Positions 36,492 through 46,364 of a stretch of 64,000 nucleotides of DNA are shown here, piece by piece (the stretch's first letter is position 1; every line of letters starts with the position of its first letter). Below the pieces are notes generated by a model. That model was not told the origin of the DNA. It saw only the letters and a list, made by a program, of their open reading frames with translations, and did not search any database. The stretch covers positions 5,254 to 69,253 of the forward strand of contig CAWBBX010000088.1 in NCBI GenBank assembly GCA_963787005.1, written 5' to 3'. The DNA comes from FEN-1297 sp963787005. Its GTDB lineage: Bacteria; Bacteroidota; Ignavibacteria; Ignavibacteriales; Ignavibacteriaceae. The position numbers were made by a program, and so were the translations under genes.

Positions 36492-37286
36492 ATGAGCGAC
36501 GGTTTTAACATCAAAAAAGAGATGAATAATCTCGGCGGCATTTTGTCCAAGCTGGACAGGAAGGTAGTTTTCATCTTTCTCGCCGTTGCCGTTCTTCAGA
36601 CGATCTCATGGTATTATACTTCGAGGATGTTCTTCAAAAGTAATTTATCCGGCTTATTCGGCAGCGGAAGCGACGTTCAGCTATATGAGTTCATCTATTG
36701 GTACGCCGGTGATTTTATAACTCTGCTTATTATTCCGGCTTTAATAATAAAAATTTTCTTTAAAGAAAATTTAAGGGATTACGGCTTTACTCCGGGAGAT
36801 AAAAGAGCCGGATTGATTATTACTCTCGGTTTTCTATTAATTATGCTTCCGGTAATTTGGATAGTCTCCTCTGAGCCTTCGTTCTCTCTGGCTTATCCGC
36901 TGCTGGCTTCCGCGCGCTATTCGTGGAAGATCTTCGTTATTTACGAAGCGGGATTGTTCATCTACTTGATAGCATGGGAATTTATCTGGCGCGGGTTTAT
37001 GCTTTTCGGGCTGAAGGAAAAATTCGGATATTACGCGGTACTTATACAAATGATACCGTTTTTGATTCTGCACAACGGTAAGCCTCCTGTAGAAGTTTTC
37101 GGTGCAATTTTAGGAGGTTTGGCGCTGGGAATTCTTGCATTCAGAACCAACTCTATTTATTATTGCGTATTGACTCACGCCGGTGTTATGTTTGCCGTCG
37201 ACTTGATTTCGATACTAAGGTACAGGGCGGACGAATTCGGCCTGGGTTTAAATTCGTTTTTACACATCATTAAAAATATTATTTGA
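36492..37286 (+). CDS. CPBP family intramembrane metalloprotease-like protein
   Basis: 264 residues with about seven membrane helices. The CPBP/Abi motifs are present in the common WEF variant: WEFIWRG with E163 and R167, and FLILHNGKPPVE with a conserved His. The usual first Glu of EExxxR is Trp here, as in many bacterial members, so proteolytic activity is uncertain. It lies seven bases before pdxJ and probably shares its transcript. Confidence 0.8.
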   Translation: MSDGFNIKKEMNNLGGILSKLDRKVVFIFLAVAVLQTISWYYTSRMFFKSNLSGLFGSGSDVQLYEFIYWYAGDFITLLIIPALIIKIFFKENLRDYGFTPGDKRAGLIITLGFLLIMLPVIWIVSSEPSFSLAYPLLASARYSWKIFVIYEAGLFIYLIAWEFIWRGFMLFGLKEKFGYYAVLIQMIPFLILHNGKPPVEVFGAILGGLALGILAFRTNSIYYCVLTHAGVMFAVDLISILRYRADEFGLGLNSFLHIIKNII

Positions 37287-37293
37287 GGGAAAG

Positions 37294-38004
37294 ATGAGAT
37301 TTTCACTGAATATAGATCATATAGCAACGCTAAGAAATGCTAGGGGAGAAGAGCAGCCGGACCCGGTTGCGGCTGCGATGCATGCCGAAGAATACGGTGT
37401 AGACGGAATTGTAGTGCATTTGCGGGAAGACCGCCGGCACATAAATGAAAGGGACGTGAGACTGCTTAGAGAACTTATAAAAACCAAGCTTGATCTCGAG
37501 ATGGCCGCGACGGACGAGATAATTAAGATCGCCTGCGACGTTGGTCCGGAACTCGCAACTATCGTACCCGAGAAAAGGCAGGAACTCACTACCGAAGGCG
37601 GGCTGAATGTGCTGGACAATATTGGGCGTCTGAAGGACGCCATTGCCGAGCTGCACGACTCAAACATTGAAGTGTCTTTGTTCGTTGAGCCGAACATCGA
37701 TCAGATAGACGCCTCATCGGAAATAGGTGCGGACTTCATTGAAATACATACGGGAGTATTCGCGAACGCAGTAACAGAGGAAGAACAGTTCGATGAGCTT
37801 GACAAAGTCAGGCTGGCTGTAAAGCACGCCAAGAAACTTGGTATGGGAGTGAACGCCGGGCACGGCCTGGATTACCGGAACATAAAGATATTCAGGGAGA
37901 TCCCGGATATTGACGAAGTGAGCATAGGTCACGCAGTAATTGCCCGTGCGGTTTTCGTGGGATTAAAGGAAGCCGTTCAAGAGATGATTATGCTGATAGG
38001 ATAA
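37294..38004 (+). CDS. pdxJ: Pyridoxine 5'-phosphate synthase PdxJ
   Basis: 236 residues. PdxJ closes the pyridine ring from 1-deoxyxylulose-5-phosphate and aminoacetone phosphate in the DXP-dependent vitamin B6 pathway. The family's N-terminus NIDHIATLRNARGE (6-19), HLREDRRHI, KLDLEMAAT, VPEKRQELTTEGGL, FVEPN, EIHTG, NAGHGL and SIGHAVIARA segments are all intact. A GAGGGA ribosome site precedes the ATG. pdxA is not in the window. Confidence 0.97.
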   Translation: MRFSLNIDHIATLRNARGEEQPDPVAAAMHAEEYGVDGIVVHLREDRRHINERDVRLLRELIKTKLDLEMAATDEIIKIACDVGPELATIVPEKRQELTTEGGLNVLDNIGRLKDAIAELHDSNIEVSLFVEPNIDQIDASSEIGADFIEIHTGVFANAVTEEEQFDELDKVRLAVKHAKKLGMGVNAGHGLDYRNIKIFREIPDIDEVSIGHAVIARAVFVGLKEAVQEMIMLIG

Positions 38005-38249
38005 AAAGTTCGAATTTTAAAGTTTTGTTTGAAAACAAAGTTTCAACGTATATAGTTGAATAATCAAAATTCAACTAAATCGGTTGAATAAGATAATATT
38101 GCGCCGAATATGTCCTGACCGGTACTTTTATTTCCGCATTATCCGCCATACTGGTCGCGGCATTTGTTGCAGGCACTATTTGGTATATTGTTTCCGGTAG
38201 TCCGCCTTATAATTATTTTAAAATTATGATATAATTTTCTGCTGCCTTA

Positions 38250-39029
38250 ATGAACATAAAACAAAAGCTCGATTATCATTATAGAGCGTTCGATAAATCT
38301 CAGATCTCACCCGACCCTCTGCAGTTCCTTCATATGTTTGACGACGAAAGAGATATTGAAGCAGTCGGCTTTATCGCTTCGGTCTTTGCCTACGGGAATG
38401 TAAAGCAGATCATTAAAACTTTGGATAAAATACTTAAGGCCGCGTCCGGATCGCCTTTTGAGTTCGCTGTTAATTTCGGGAAGAAAGATGCAAAGAAACT
38501 GGCAGGAATTAAGCACAGGTTTTATACGGAGAGGGATGTAATCAATTTCTTTAAATTGATGAGCCGCGCTTACGGGAAATTCGGATCGCTGAGAAATTTA
38601 TTCATGCTTAACTATGATCCATCCGACAGGAACTTAAAGGCTGCGCTGTCGAAATTCTCGGGTCATTTTATCTCGGAAGGCAAGAAAACATCGAACGGAG
38701 GAGACATTAGCGGGGGAATGAAATTTATGTTTCCCCTGCCGGAGCTGGGCAGCGCGTGCAAGCGGATGAATCTCTTTCTGCGCTGGATGGTAAGAAAGGA
38801 CGAACTGGATTTCGGCTTGTGGGAGGGGATTCCCGCTCATAAACTAGTAATCCCGGTCGATACCCACGTTGCCCGCATCTGCCGCGAGCTCGGCCTGACA
38901 ACTAAAAAAAATGTAAACTGGAGAATGGCGGAGGAGATAACCGCGAACCTGATGAAATACGATCCCGCGGATCCCGTTAAATATGATTTCGCAATATGTC
39001 ATATCGGAATGAGAAAGATGATATTCTGA
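38250..39029 (+). CDS. TIGR02757 family protein
   Basis: 259 residues, helical, no signal peptide. The sequence matches the TIGR02757/DUF2400 family (FIASVFAYGNVKQI near the N-terminus, RMNLFLRWMVRKD and the IPVDTHVARICRELGL...HIGMRKMIF C-terminus). The end resembles the helix-hairpin-helix DNA-glycosylase fold (VDTHVAR), which suggests nucleic acid binding, but the function is not established. No strong ribosome site is seen; the 245-base gap before it holds three GTTGAAT-type short repeats but no gene. Confidence 0.82.
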   Translation: MNIKQKLDYHYRAFDKSQISPDPLQFLHMFDDERDIEAVGFIASVFAYGNVKQIIKTLDKILKAASGSPFEFAVNFGKKDAKKLAGIKHRFYTERDVINFFKLMSRAYGKFGSLRNLFMLNYDPSDRNLKAALSKFSGHFISEGKKTSNGGDISGGMKFMFPLPELGSACKRMNLFLRWMVRKDELDFGLWEGIPAHKLVIPVDTHVARICRELGLTTKKNVNWRMAEEITANLMKYDPADPVKYDFAICHIGMRKMIF

Positions 39030-39608
39030 TCTCTTAGATTAAAGAATTTCGAAACTTCCCGCCGTTGTTTCCTCTTATATTTTTAGGATGGAAAGGAAAG
39101 ACTCAACTTAAAAATATATAATATAGATACGATAAAGACGATTAAAAATTTAGAAAAAATTTTTTCTTGACATTACCTTAACTATTAACTTATTTTTAAC
39201 GTCGTAAAAAGGGGAGAAAACTTTTTCATTCAATTCAATCTCGCCCAAAATTTCGAGCCCTATTCAACGGATAATAAATCAAAATTTTTGCTTAATAAAG
39301 CAGCCTTAGCTACAACCAGTAAGAAACATACAGAATTCTGCAGATAAGGGGAGTAAAGTGTTAACAGATATTCGAGGCTCAAGTATATTTTATTTTGCTC
39401 TGTACCTTAACTATAACCAGCAAGCTATCCACGTTTCGGGATGCCGGTTAGTTCCCCGGATCAAAAATTCCGGCGGACATCCTGTGACCGTACCTTCGGT
39501 CCATCGATATTTTGATCAAAGATACGACGCGACTTATTTAAAGACGGCACCTCCTGGATTATTTACCCTCTTTGTAAAAATGACCCGAAAGGAGAAGTAG
39601 TATCGCAT
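39030..39608. promoter_or_regulatory. Long leader of cassette A with a candidate promoter and structured RNA
   Basis: This 579-base gap has a candidate sigma-70 promoter (TTGACA at 39167-39172, 17-base spacer, TTATTT at 39190-39195), leaving a leader of about 400 bases. Within it, GGATGCCGG (39439-39447) can pair with CCGG (39470-39473) and CATCC (39478-39482), and GACCG/CGGTC (39486-39501) forms a second hairpin. An 80-codon ORF here does not look like a protein. No known riboswitch class was recognised. Confidence 0.4.
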
Positions 39609-40670
39609 ATGATGAAAAATTATACCACTAGCTTCATTACGAAGCGATTTCTGCCTGCGCTCCTATTGACACTTATAGTACAGATGGTTTTTATGTCGTC
39701 TGCCTATTCCCAGGTAAAATTGGCGCAGACAGGTTTCGGATTCCTCGATGTAAGCACCGACGCCAGAGCAACAGGTATGGGCGAGGCGGTTACGACGATC
39801 GGCGGATCGTCTACGTCGATGTTTTATAACCCTGCCGGAATTGCGGGTCTGACTTCTTCGGTAGAGGCCGGTGTTAGCCAAATGAAATGGCTGGCGGATA
39901 TCAAGTATTTCTCAGGTTCGGTTGCTTATGCGCCGTTCAACGGGAAATACGGAGTGATCGGACTAAATTTTGTGAGGGTTAATTACGGTGAGTTTAAGTT
40001 TACCAGTGTTGCCAGCAACGAGCAGGGCTATACCGACTTAAACGGTTATCCGGAGCCTTACGCGTACGCGGTGCAGCTGGTTTATGGCAAGGCGCTCTCG
40101 GAAGAGTTCTCGGTCGGCGGTAGAATTAAGTTCGCCAATCAAAATCTAGGACAAAGTCTCGTTCCGGTTTATAATCAGGTTATAGTCGATTCTGTTCTTA
40201 CCACGGATACTTCCTTCGCGGTGAAGGACTATTCCTTGAGTGTGCTGGCATTTGATTTCGGTACAATTTACAAAACCGGTCTCAAGAGCCTTACGTTCGG
40301 CATGTCCATCAGCAATTTCTCAAGGGAGATTGCCTACGAGCGTGAAAGTTTCCAGCTTCCTCTTACTTTCAGATTCGGAATTTCGATGGACCTTATGGAT
40401 TTTGTGCCGAGCATGGCGGGAAGCAGCTCATTAGTTGTTTCAGTCGATGCCGTTCATCCGAGATCTTATTCCGAGTATCTGAATATCGGCGGGGAGTATG
40501 TCTTCATGAAGACATTAGCGATTCGCGCAGGATACGTTACCAAGCAGGACGATTACGGTCTGACCCTCGGAATAGGTGTAAACAGGTTCGGTTTTGCATT
40601 TGATTATTCTTATACGCCTCATAAGATTTTTAATAATATCCAAAGATTCTCACTTAGATTCTCGATCTGA
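39609..40670 (+). CDS. PorV/PorQ family outer-membrane protein (cassette A)
   Basis: 353 residues. A signal peptide (about 1-34, ending AYS|Q) is followed by a FadL-like beta-barrel of the PorV/PorQ family: KLAQTGFGFLDVSTDARATGMGEAV, the SMFYNPAGIAGL motif and RFSLRFSI at the end. PorV shuttles T9SS cargo from the SprA translocon to the attachment complex; PorV paralogs are common in this lineage and each may serve particular cargo (inference). An AAGGAG ribosome site lies about 18 bases upstream. It opens cassette A and is clearly homologous to the PorV-like gene of cassette B. Confidence 0.85.
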   Translation: MMKNYTTSFITKRFLPALLLTLIVQMVFMSSAYSQVKLAQTGFGFLDVSTDARATGMGEAVTTIGGSSTSMFYNPAGIAGLTSSVEAGVSQMKWLADIKYFSGSVAYAPFNGKYGVIGLNFVRVNYGEFKFTSVASNEQGYTDLNGYPEPYAYAVQLVYGKALSEEFSVGGRIKFANQNLGQSLVPVYNQVIVDSVLTTDTSFAVKDYSLSVLAFDFGTIYKTGLKSLTFGMSISNFSREIAYERESFQLPLTFRFGISMDLMDFVPSMAGSSSLVVSVDAVHPRSYSEYLNIGGEYVFMKTLAIRAGYVTKQDDYGLTLGIGVNRFGFAFDYSYTPHKIFNNIQRFSLRFSI

Positions 40671-40731
40671 AAAGATTCCGGTGAGAGAAACTAAGTTTTC
40701 CCGTGTGGTATACAATTAGAGGAGATTAAAA

Positions 40732-43700
40732 ATGAAATTTGCGCATTACTTGCTTATAACTTTTGTAATAGGTCTGTCCGTTTCCCTGCTTGCAGGGACG
40801 ACGGGAAAGATCGCAGGGAAAGTAACCGACGCTAAAACCGGCGAGCCGCTTCCGGGCGTCAATGTAATTATAGACGGTACTACAATGGGAGCCGCTACCG
40901 CATCGGACGGCTCATACGCAATATTGAATATCCCTCCGGGTACTTACGATGTGGTGTTCAGCATGATCGGTTATGAAAAGACCACTGTTAAAGGGGTCAG
41001 GGTCGATATAGATTTGACGAGTTTGATCAATGCCCAGATGAGTACTACCGCTTTGACTGTGGGTGAAGTGGTTGTTACCGCGCATCATCCCATTGTTATA
41101 AAAGACGTATCTAACAGCGTGTTTAATATACGCACCGAAAACATAGAGACGCTGCCGGTTAAAACGGTTACGGACGTACTTACATTACAAGCCGGAATCG
41201 AATCGGGAAGCAGCGGGATACTTGTTCGCGGCGGCGGCGCAAACCAGACCGTCTATATGGTGGACGGCTTCAGGCTAAACGACGAACGCTCCAACAATCC
41301 GTATGCGGCAATCAGTCTTGCCTCTGCTAAGGATATACAGGTTCAGACCGGCGGATTTAATGCAGAGTACGGCAACGTCAGATCGGGTATAGTTAACGTT
41401 ATAACGAAGGACGGAGGCCGCACACGCTATAGCGCTTCTATAAATGTTAATTATGCGCCGCCTCAGCAGAAGCACTTCGGCTTATCGCCTTACGATGCTA
41501 ACTCATATTTCAACCGGCCGTATACAGATCCTGCTGTCAGCTGGACAGGCACCGACAACGGAGCCTGGGATCAGTATACGCAGGAAAGCTATCCTTCATT
41601 CCAGGGGTGGAACGCGGTCGCGCAGAAAACCCTGCAGGATAACGATCCGACCAACGACCTTACACCGATGGGTGCGCAGAGATTGTGGGAGTGGCAGAGA
41701 CGCCGCGCCGGTGATATAGCTAAACCTGATTATACAATCGATGCCGGGTTCGGCGGTCCGGTTCCGTTTATCGGGGAGCAGCTCGGCAATCTGCGTTTTT
41801 ATGTTACTTACTTTGCCGAACGTAGTATGTTCGTTGTCCCGCTTTCTCGTGACGGGTACACCGATAATCATATGGAATTGAAACTGAACTCTAATATAAC
41901 TCCAAATATTAAATTGACCGTGGTGGGGATTTACGGAGAGGATAATTCGGTATCACCTTACGAATGGACAACCGTTCCTAACGGCTATTTGATGAGGAGC
42001 CAATCTGAGGTTGCTAACCTTCTAACAAGCACCGAGGGCATGAATATATTGTACATGCCGGATAGGTACAGCCCGAGTTCGATCTACCGGAACGTCTTCG
42101 GTATTTCGCTTACGCACGTATTGAGTCCGACTACATTCTATGATTTAACTATACAGCGAAACGAAAGCCGCTACAATACTTTTCAAACCGCCACTCGCGA
42201 TACCTCAAAGGCATACGAACCGGTGCCCGGTTATTTTACAGATGAGGCGCCGTACGGTTATTGGGGATACAGCACCGGAGCTATCGACGGTGTTATGAGT
42301 ATGGGAGGATGGATGAACCTGGGACGCGATCAGAGCGTAAACTCCACTACTTCGTTTCTGCTGAGTATTACGAGTCAGATAGACAAGTATAACCAGGTTA
42401 AGTCGGGTTTTCAATTCTATTATAATGATTTTAATATTAACTCAGGTACCTACAGTCCTTCAATGTCTACCTGGACGAGGAACTTGCAGTATCATATTTT
42501 CCCTTACAGGCTCGGTGCCTATGCTCAAGACAAGCTTGAGTTTCAGGGCTTCATAGCGAACCTTGGCGTAAGACTGGACTATTCAAATCCCAACACCGAA
42601 TATTTAAATCTAGACCCTTACAGCGAACTGTACAGCGCCGGCCCGGGTAATCAAATAACCGAAGAAGCTCCTAAGCAAAAAGCTAATTCGGAAATGTATT
42701 TAAGCCCGCGTCTGGGGATATCCCACCCGATCACGGAAAACTCCAAATTATATTTCAACTACGGGCATTTTGTTTCCGAGCCGTCGTCATCTTACAGGTT
42801 CCTTCTTCAGCGGGAATCAAACGGCCAGGTGGATTACCAGGGAAATCCAAATATGAAGTTCGAGAAGACCATAGCTTATGAACTGGGCTACGAGCAAAAT
42901 ATTTACAACACAGTACTTCTCCACCTTGCGGCTTACTATAAAGACGTAACTAATCAGCCGGGATGGATCCTTTACCAGAACATAAACACATCGGTTAATT
43001 ACCGCAGTGCAGCGAGCAATAATTATGCTGACATCCGCGGTTTCGAAGTAACACTGTCGAAGATAACCGGGGGATGGGTGAGGGGATTTGTCAATTACAC
43101 GTACGACGTGGTCACTTCAGGATATTTCGATGTAACGCAGTATTACCAAGACTTCAATAAGCAGCGGGCGTACCTTCTACTGAACCCGCAGCAGTCGAAG
43201 CCGGTGCCTCAGCCTTATGCCAGAGCTAACGTTGAAGTCGTTACGCCCGACAATTTCGGTCCTTACTTCTTAAATACAAACCCCCTTGGCGGAATTAGTT
43301 TAAGTTTTCTGGCAAGCTGGCGGGCGGGATCACACGCTACTTATAATCCCAATAATATTCCGGGAGTATCCAACAACGTTCAGTGGGTCGATAATTACTC
43401 GGTGGATATGAGGCTGGCAAAAGATTTCCGCGGTACACTTCCCGGAGTGAATTTCCAGATTTATCTGGACATCACAAATGTATTTAACTTTAAATATCTA
43501 AACATGGCAGGCTTCGTGGATTCTTACGATTACCGCAGCTATCTCTCTTCTCTCAGTTTCCCCTGGGAAACGGGCGATCAGCAGGGTAATGACCGGATAG
43601 GCGACTATCGTCCCGGGGATGTGGCATACGATCCGCTTCAACCGAATCCTAATAACGATCCGGCTATTACCAGTGCAAACAACAGGAGAAAGGCATCAAA

Positions 43701-43785
43701 GTCTTACATCAATATGCCTAACGATGAATCTATGGCGTTTCTTAATCCACGTCATTTCAGTTTCGGCATCAGGATTAATTTCTGA
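40732..43785 (+). CDS. TonB-dependent receptor with carboxypeptidase-like N-terminal domain (cassette A)
   Basis: 1017 residues. Signal peptide (about 1-22), CarboxypepD_reg-like domain (about 25-105: GKIAGKVTDAKTGEPLPG, SDGSYAILNIPPGTY), plug domain (about 120-232: LVRGGGANQTVYMVDG, GNVRSGIVNVITKDGG) and a 22-strand barrel ending HFSFGIRINF. Such SusC-like receptors import large substrates using TonB. The next gene is not a SusD but the FN3 protein 33 bases downstream. The same receptor/partner pair recurs in cassette B. The ribosome site GAGGAG is placed well before the ATG. Confidence 0.92.
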   Translation: MKFAHYLLITFVIGLSVSLLAGTTGKIAGKVTDAKTGEPLPGVNVIIDGTTMGAATASDGSYAILNIPPGTYDVVFSMIGYEKTTVKGVRVDIDLTSLINAQMSTTALTVGEVVVTAHHPIVIKDVSNSVFNIRTENIETLPVKTVTDVLTLQAGIESGSSGILVRGGGANQTVYMVDGFRLNDERSNNPYAAISLASAKDIQVQTGGFNAEYGNVRSGIVNVITKDGGRTRYSASINVNYAPPQQKHFGLSPYDANSYFNRPYTDPAVSWTGTDNGAWDQYTQESYPSFQGWNAVAQKTLQDNDPTNDLTPMGAQRLWEWQRRRAGDIAKPDYTIDAGFGGPVPFIGEQLGNLRFYVTYFAERSMFVVPLSRDGYTDNHMELKLNSNITPNIKLTVVGIYGEDNSVSPYEWTTVPNGYLMRSQSEVANLLTSTEGMNILYMPDRYSPSSIYRNVFGISLTHVLSPTTFYDLTIQRNESRYNTFQTATRDTSKAYEPVPGYFTDEAPYGYWGYSTGAIDGVMSMGGWMNLGRDQSVNSTTSFLLSITSQIDKYNQVKSGFQFYYNDFNINSGTYSPSMSTWTRNLQYHIFPYRLGAYAQDKLEFQGFIANLGVRLDYSNPNTEYLNLDPYSELYSAGPGNQITEEAPKQKANSEMYLSPRLGISHPITENSKLYFNYGHFVSEPSSSYRFLLQRESNGQVDYQGNPNMKFEKTIAYELGYEQNIYNTVLLHLAAYYKDVTNQPGWILYQNINTSVNYRSAASNNYADIRGFEVTLSKITGGWVRGFVNYTYDVVTSGYFDVTQYYQDFNKQRAYLLLNPQQSKPVPQPYARANVEVVTPDNFGPYFLNTNPLGGISLSFLASWRAGSHATYNPNNIPGVSNNVQWVDNYSVDMRLAKDFRGTLPGVNFQIYLDITNVFNFKYLNMAGFVDSYDYRSYLSSLSFPWETGDQQGNDRIGDYRPGDVAYDPLQPNPNNDPAITSANNRRKASKSYINMPNDESMAFLNPRHFSFGIRINF

Positions 43786-43817
43786 TATTATTTAACGGCA
43801 TAATTAAAGGGAGAATC

Positions 43818-45977
43818 ATGATGTTTCGTGTACACAAATTTTTAATTTTACTAATTACATCAGTTTGTTTGTTTTCCGTTATACCTCAGACTTTAGCACA
43901 GGTGTCCGAGACTCAGACAAGATACATAAGAGTCGGATCGCTTCAAAGCAAGTTTACGGCTATCGGCTCCGAACGTGCCTGGAACAATGTTTATTACGAA
44001 GGCCTTACGTGGCCCTCGGATTATCTTTACCAGGATAACGCCGTTATTGAGCGTACCTATATCGGATGCCAGGATTTTACCGACGCGCTGAAGCAGCACT
44101 GGGATGTTTACTGCAACGGGATCTCTACCGCCTACGGCGATGTTACCATCTTCCCGATGGAAATGAAAGAAACCGCAAAGTTCGCTAACCCAATTGTTTA
44201 TGTTGACGGAGTTAATGTCAGCCTTCCTTACGCGGGAGATGTGGACAGTGTCGATGCAAATCAAGTAGCAGACCGCGTAGTTAACAACGTGGTAAACACA
44301 TCCATGGGTATCACCATGACCAGACGGGTGTTTGCTTTCAGCCAGCAGTATCACGACAACTACTTTATAATCGAATATATCTTTAAGAACACCGGATATG
44401 TAAGATCCGAAAACAAGAAAGTTTTGAATGCCACCGTAAAAGGATTTAGATTCGGTTTTCTTAATCGCTACAGTGTTTGCCGCGAAGGCGCAGATAAGAT
44501 GGGTTATGACCAGGAATACGGAAAGCACAGCTGGGTTACCAGGCGAGGCGAGGATTATCCTCAGCACGCCGGCGATGTTGCGGGGCTAACCGAATCCAGT
44601 CCTATTCCTGAATGGCTCCGCGCCGGTTTCGAGTGGACCGGTCAAAGAGCAGAGAATACATACGACAATATAGGCTCGCCCGATGTTATTACGGGTACCG
44701 GCAGGCTCAGCTCGCCTCAGTTCGCCGGTATTGTAACTCTTCACGTAGATAAATCTACCGCCGATAATTCAGACGACGTAAATCAGCCGGGTGTTCTGGG
44801 CTGGCACGCCGGGGATACGTATCCCAACCTCGGCGATATGTCGCCTTCAACGTATGTGCAGCAAAGAGACATGTACGATTTCCTTAGCGGCATTCCTTTC
44901 AACGGTAAAGGAAATCCTAACCAGAGAATGGATGAAGCTTATATGGACAAACAGTCGGATCCGTGGAGGGTACACGGAGACGGCGGTGGCACGGGACTGT
45001 GGATATCTTACGGTCCCTGGGATATAAATCCCGGTGACAGCGTTGTGATAGTATTAGCCGTCGGAGTTAACGGACTGGACAGGCAGACATGCTGGCAGAT
45101 AGGCAGGCGGTGGATGCAGGCTTATAATAATTCTAGCGACAAAGGTCCCTTTACTCTTCCCGACGGATCAACCACAACCGATAAGAATGTTTACAAAGAT
45201 ACATGGGTTTACACCGGTAAAGATTCAATAATGAAGACCTTCAGCCGTGCGGTTCGTAATTACGATCTGGGATTTAAAATTCCCGAGCCGCCCCAACCGC
45301 CCCCGATTTTCAACGTTACATCGGGCGGTGACCGTATCAGCCTGAGCTGGGAAAAAAGTCCTTCCGAAAGCGAACCGGGGTTCGGCGGATACAAGATTTT
45401 CCGCGCGGAGGGGACGCCCGATACAGTTTTCGATGAAATTGTGTCTCTGCCTCCGGGATCAACAGAGTTCGCGGATGTAACAGCAAAGAGAGGATTTTCC
45501 TACTATTATTATATCTCCAGTTTCGGCGACGGAAGCAATAACAACTCGGGTGTTGCTAATCCGACCGGACCATTAATGAGCAGCCGTTTTTATACTAAAA
45601 CAAATATTGCCGCGTACCTTAGGCGTCAGGCCGGCGGAAATATGTCGGATATCAGGATAGTTCCCAATCCGTACAATATTAAATCGGCGCAGCTTAATTA
45701 TTCGGGCGAACCCGATAAGATCATGTTCCTGAATATCCCCGGACATTGTACTATCAGGATCTATACGGAAAACGGCAATCTGATAAACACAATTCATCAC
45801 GAGGACGGAAGCGGAGACGCGAGATGGAACTCGAACACTTCTTCCGGACAGGTTGTAGTTAGCGGAGTGTATATAGTCCACTTCACCGTAACCGAGGATT
45901 TCGCAGATCCAACGACCGGGGAGATAAAATACCATAAAGGGGATACCGCGTTTCAGAAGTGTATAATAATCAGGTAG
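43818..45977 (+). CDS. Large secreted FN3-containing partner protein (cassette A)
   Basis: 719 residues. A signal peptide (about 1-27, ending TLA|Q) precedes a unique N-terminal region (about 30-485) starting RYIRVGSLQSKFTAIGSE, with the TMTRRVFAFSQQYHDNYFIIEY segment. A fibronectin type III domain (about 490-590: NVTSGGDRISLSWEKS) and a C-terminal domain (about 610-719: IRIVPNPYNI, IRIYTENGNLINTI, CIIIR) follow. The last domain resembles a T9SS type A sorting domain, so the protein is probably surface-exposed or secreted. No enzyme motif is seen. Its homolog in cassette B has the same layout. Confidence 0.8.
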   Translation: MMFRVHKFLILLITSVCLFSVIPQTLAQVSETQTRYIRVGSLQSKFTAIGSERAWNNVYYEGLTWPSDYLYQDNAVIERTYIGCQDFTDALKQHWDVYCNGISTAYGDVTIFPMEMKETAKFANPIVYVDGVNVSLPYAGDVDSVDANQVADRVVNNVVNTSMGITMTRRVFAFSQQYHDNYFIIEYIFKNTGYVRSENKKVLNATVKGFRFGFLNRYSVCREGADKMGYDQEYGKHSWVTRRGEDYPQHAGDVAGLTESSPIPEWLRAGFEWTGQRAENTYDNIGSPDVITGTGRLSSPQFAGIVTLHVDKSTADNSDDVNQPGVLGWHAGDTYPNLGDMSPSTYVQQRDMYDFLSGIPFNGKGNPNQRMDEAYMDKQSDPWRVHGDGGGTGLWISYGPWDINPGDSVVIVLAVGVNGLDRQTCWQIGRRWMQAYNNSSDKGPFTLPDGSTTTDKNVYKDTWVYTGKDSIMKTFSRAVRNYDLGFKIPEPPQPPPIFNVTSGGDRISLSWEKSPSESEPGFGGYKIFRAEGTPDTVFDEIVSLPPGSTEFADVTAKRGFSYYYYISSFGDGSNNNSGVANPTGPLMSSRFYTKTNIAAYLRRQAGGNMSDIRIVPNPYNIKSAQLNYSGEPDKIMFLNIPGHCTIRIYTENGNLINTIHHEDGSGDARWNSNTSSGQVVVSGVYIVHFTVTEDFADPTTGEIKYHKGDTAFQKCIIIR

Positions 45978-46044
45978 CCGTGGACCGAAGGTAATTGGGA
46001 TGAACCTGTTGGTGTCTATCTCGTTCAAACATCCTAAAAAAATT

Positions 46045-46077
46045 AAGCGAACCTATCATTGAGAGGTTCGCTTTTTT
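46045..46077 (+). terminator. Rho-independent terminator of cassette A
   Basis: Perfect 10-bp stem AAGCGAACCT/AGGTTCGCTT with an eight-base loop, followed by T's. It lies about 68 bases after the FN3 protein stop. Confidence 0.92.
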
Positions 46078-46080
46078 ATG

Positions 46081-46364
46081 TCACCCCTTCGGGATTTATG
46101 ATCCCTCAGCAATGCATGAAATATTATTACATCCCTTCATGATTTATTTATTTTTTTATTGATAATCAGTTGTGAACATACCCGTTTTAAAAATTCATCC
46201 CTTAGAGATTAATTTTTACGATTAATATATCCATTGCAACAAAATCATACCTTGAGTTTACAAGTCAATAAGAATCTTATCCCTATAAAACTCCGGAGGA
46301 GTGATATTATTGTAGATTAAATTTTGATTAAGAAAAACAGAACCCCGAAGGGGTGGCATTATAA
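46081..46364. repeat. Array of CCCTTCGGG-type hairpin repeats (no transposase)
   Basis: Units CACCCCTTCGGGATTT (46082-46097) and degenerate copies near 46121-46145, 46191-46210 and 46241-46260 are in one orientation; CTCCGGAGGAGTGATATTATTG (from 46291, ending GTAGA at 46316) and AACCCCGAAGGGGTGGCATT (46341-46360) are in the opposite one. Spacing is about 50-65 bases. The same units flank the transposase at 60.8 kb. It occupies the gap between the cassette A terminator and the OPT gene; no ORF is seen. Confidence 0.75.

Noticed and set aside
39358..39600. 80-codon ORF before cassette A
   Set aside because: Composition and lack of family resemblance suggest chance; it lies within a candidate structured leader and has no good ribosome site of its own (AAGGGGAG upstream is weakly placed).
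43893..44567. 224-codon ORF opposite the cassette A FN3 gene
   Set aside because: Antisense shadow; hydrophobic stretches arise from the complementary codons.
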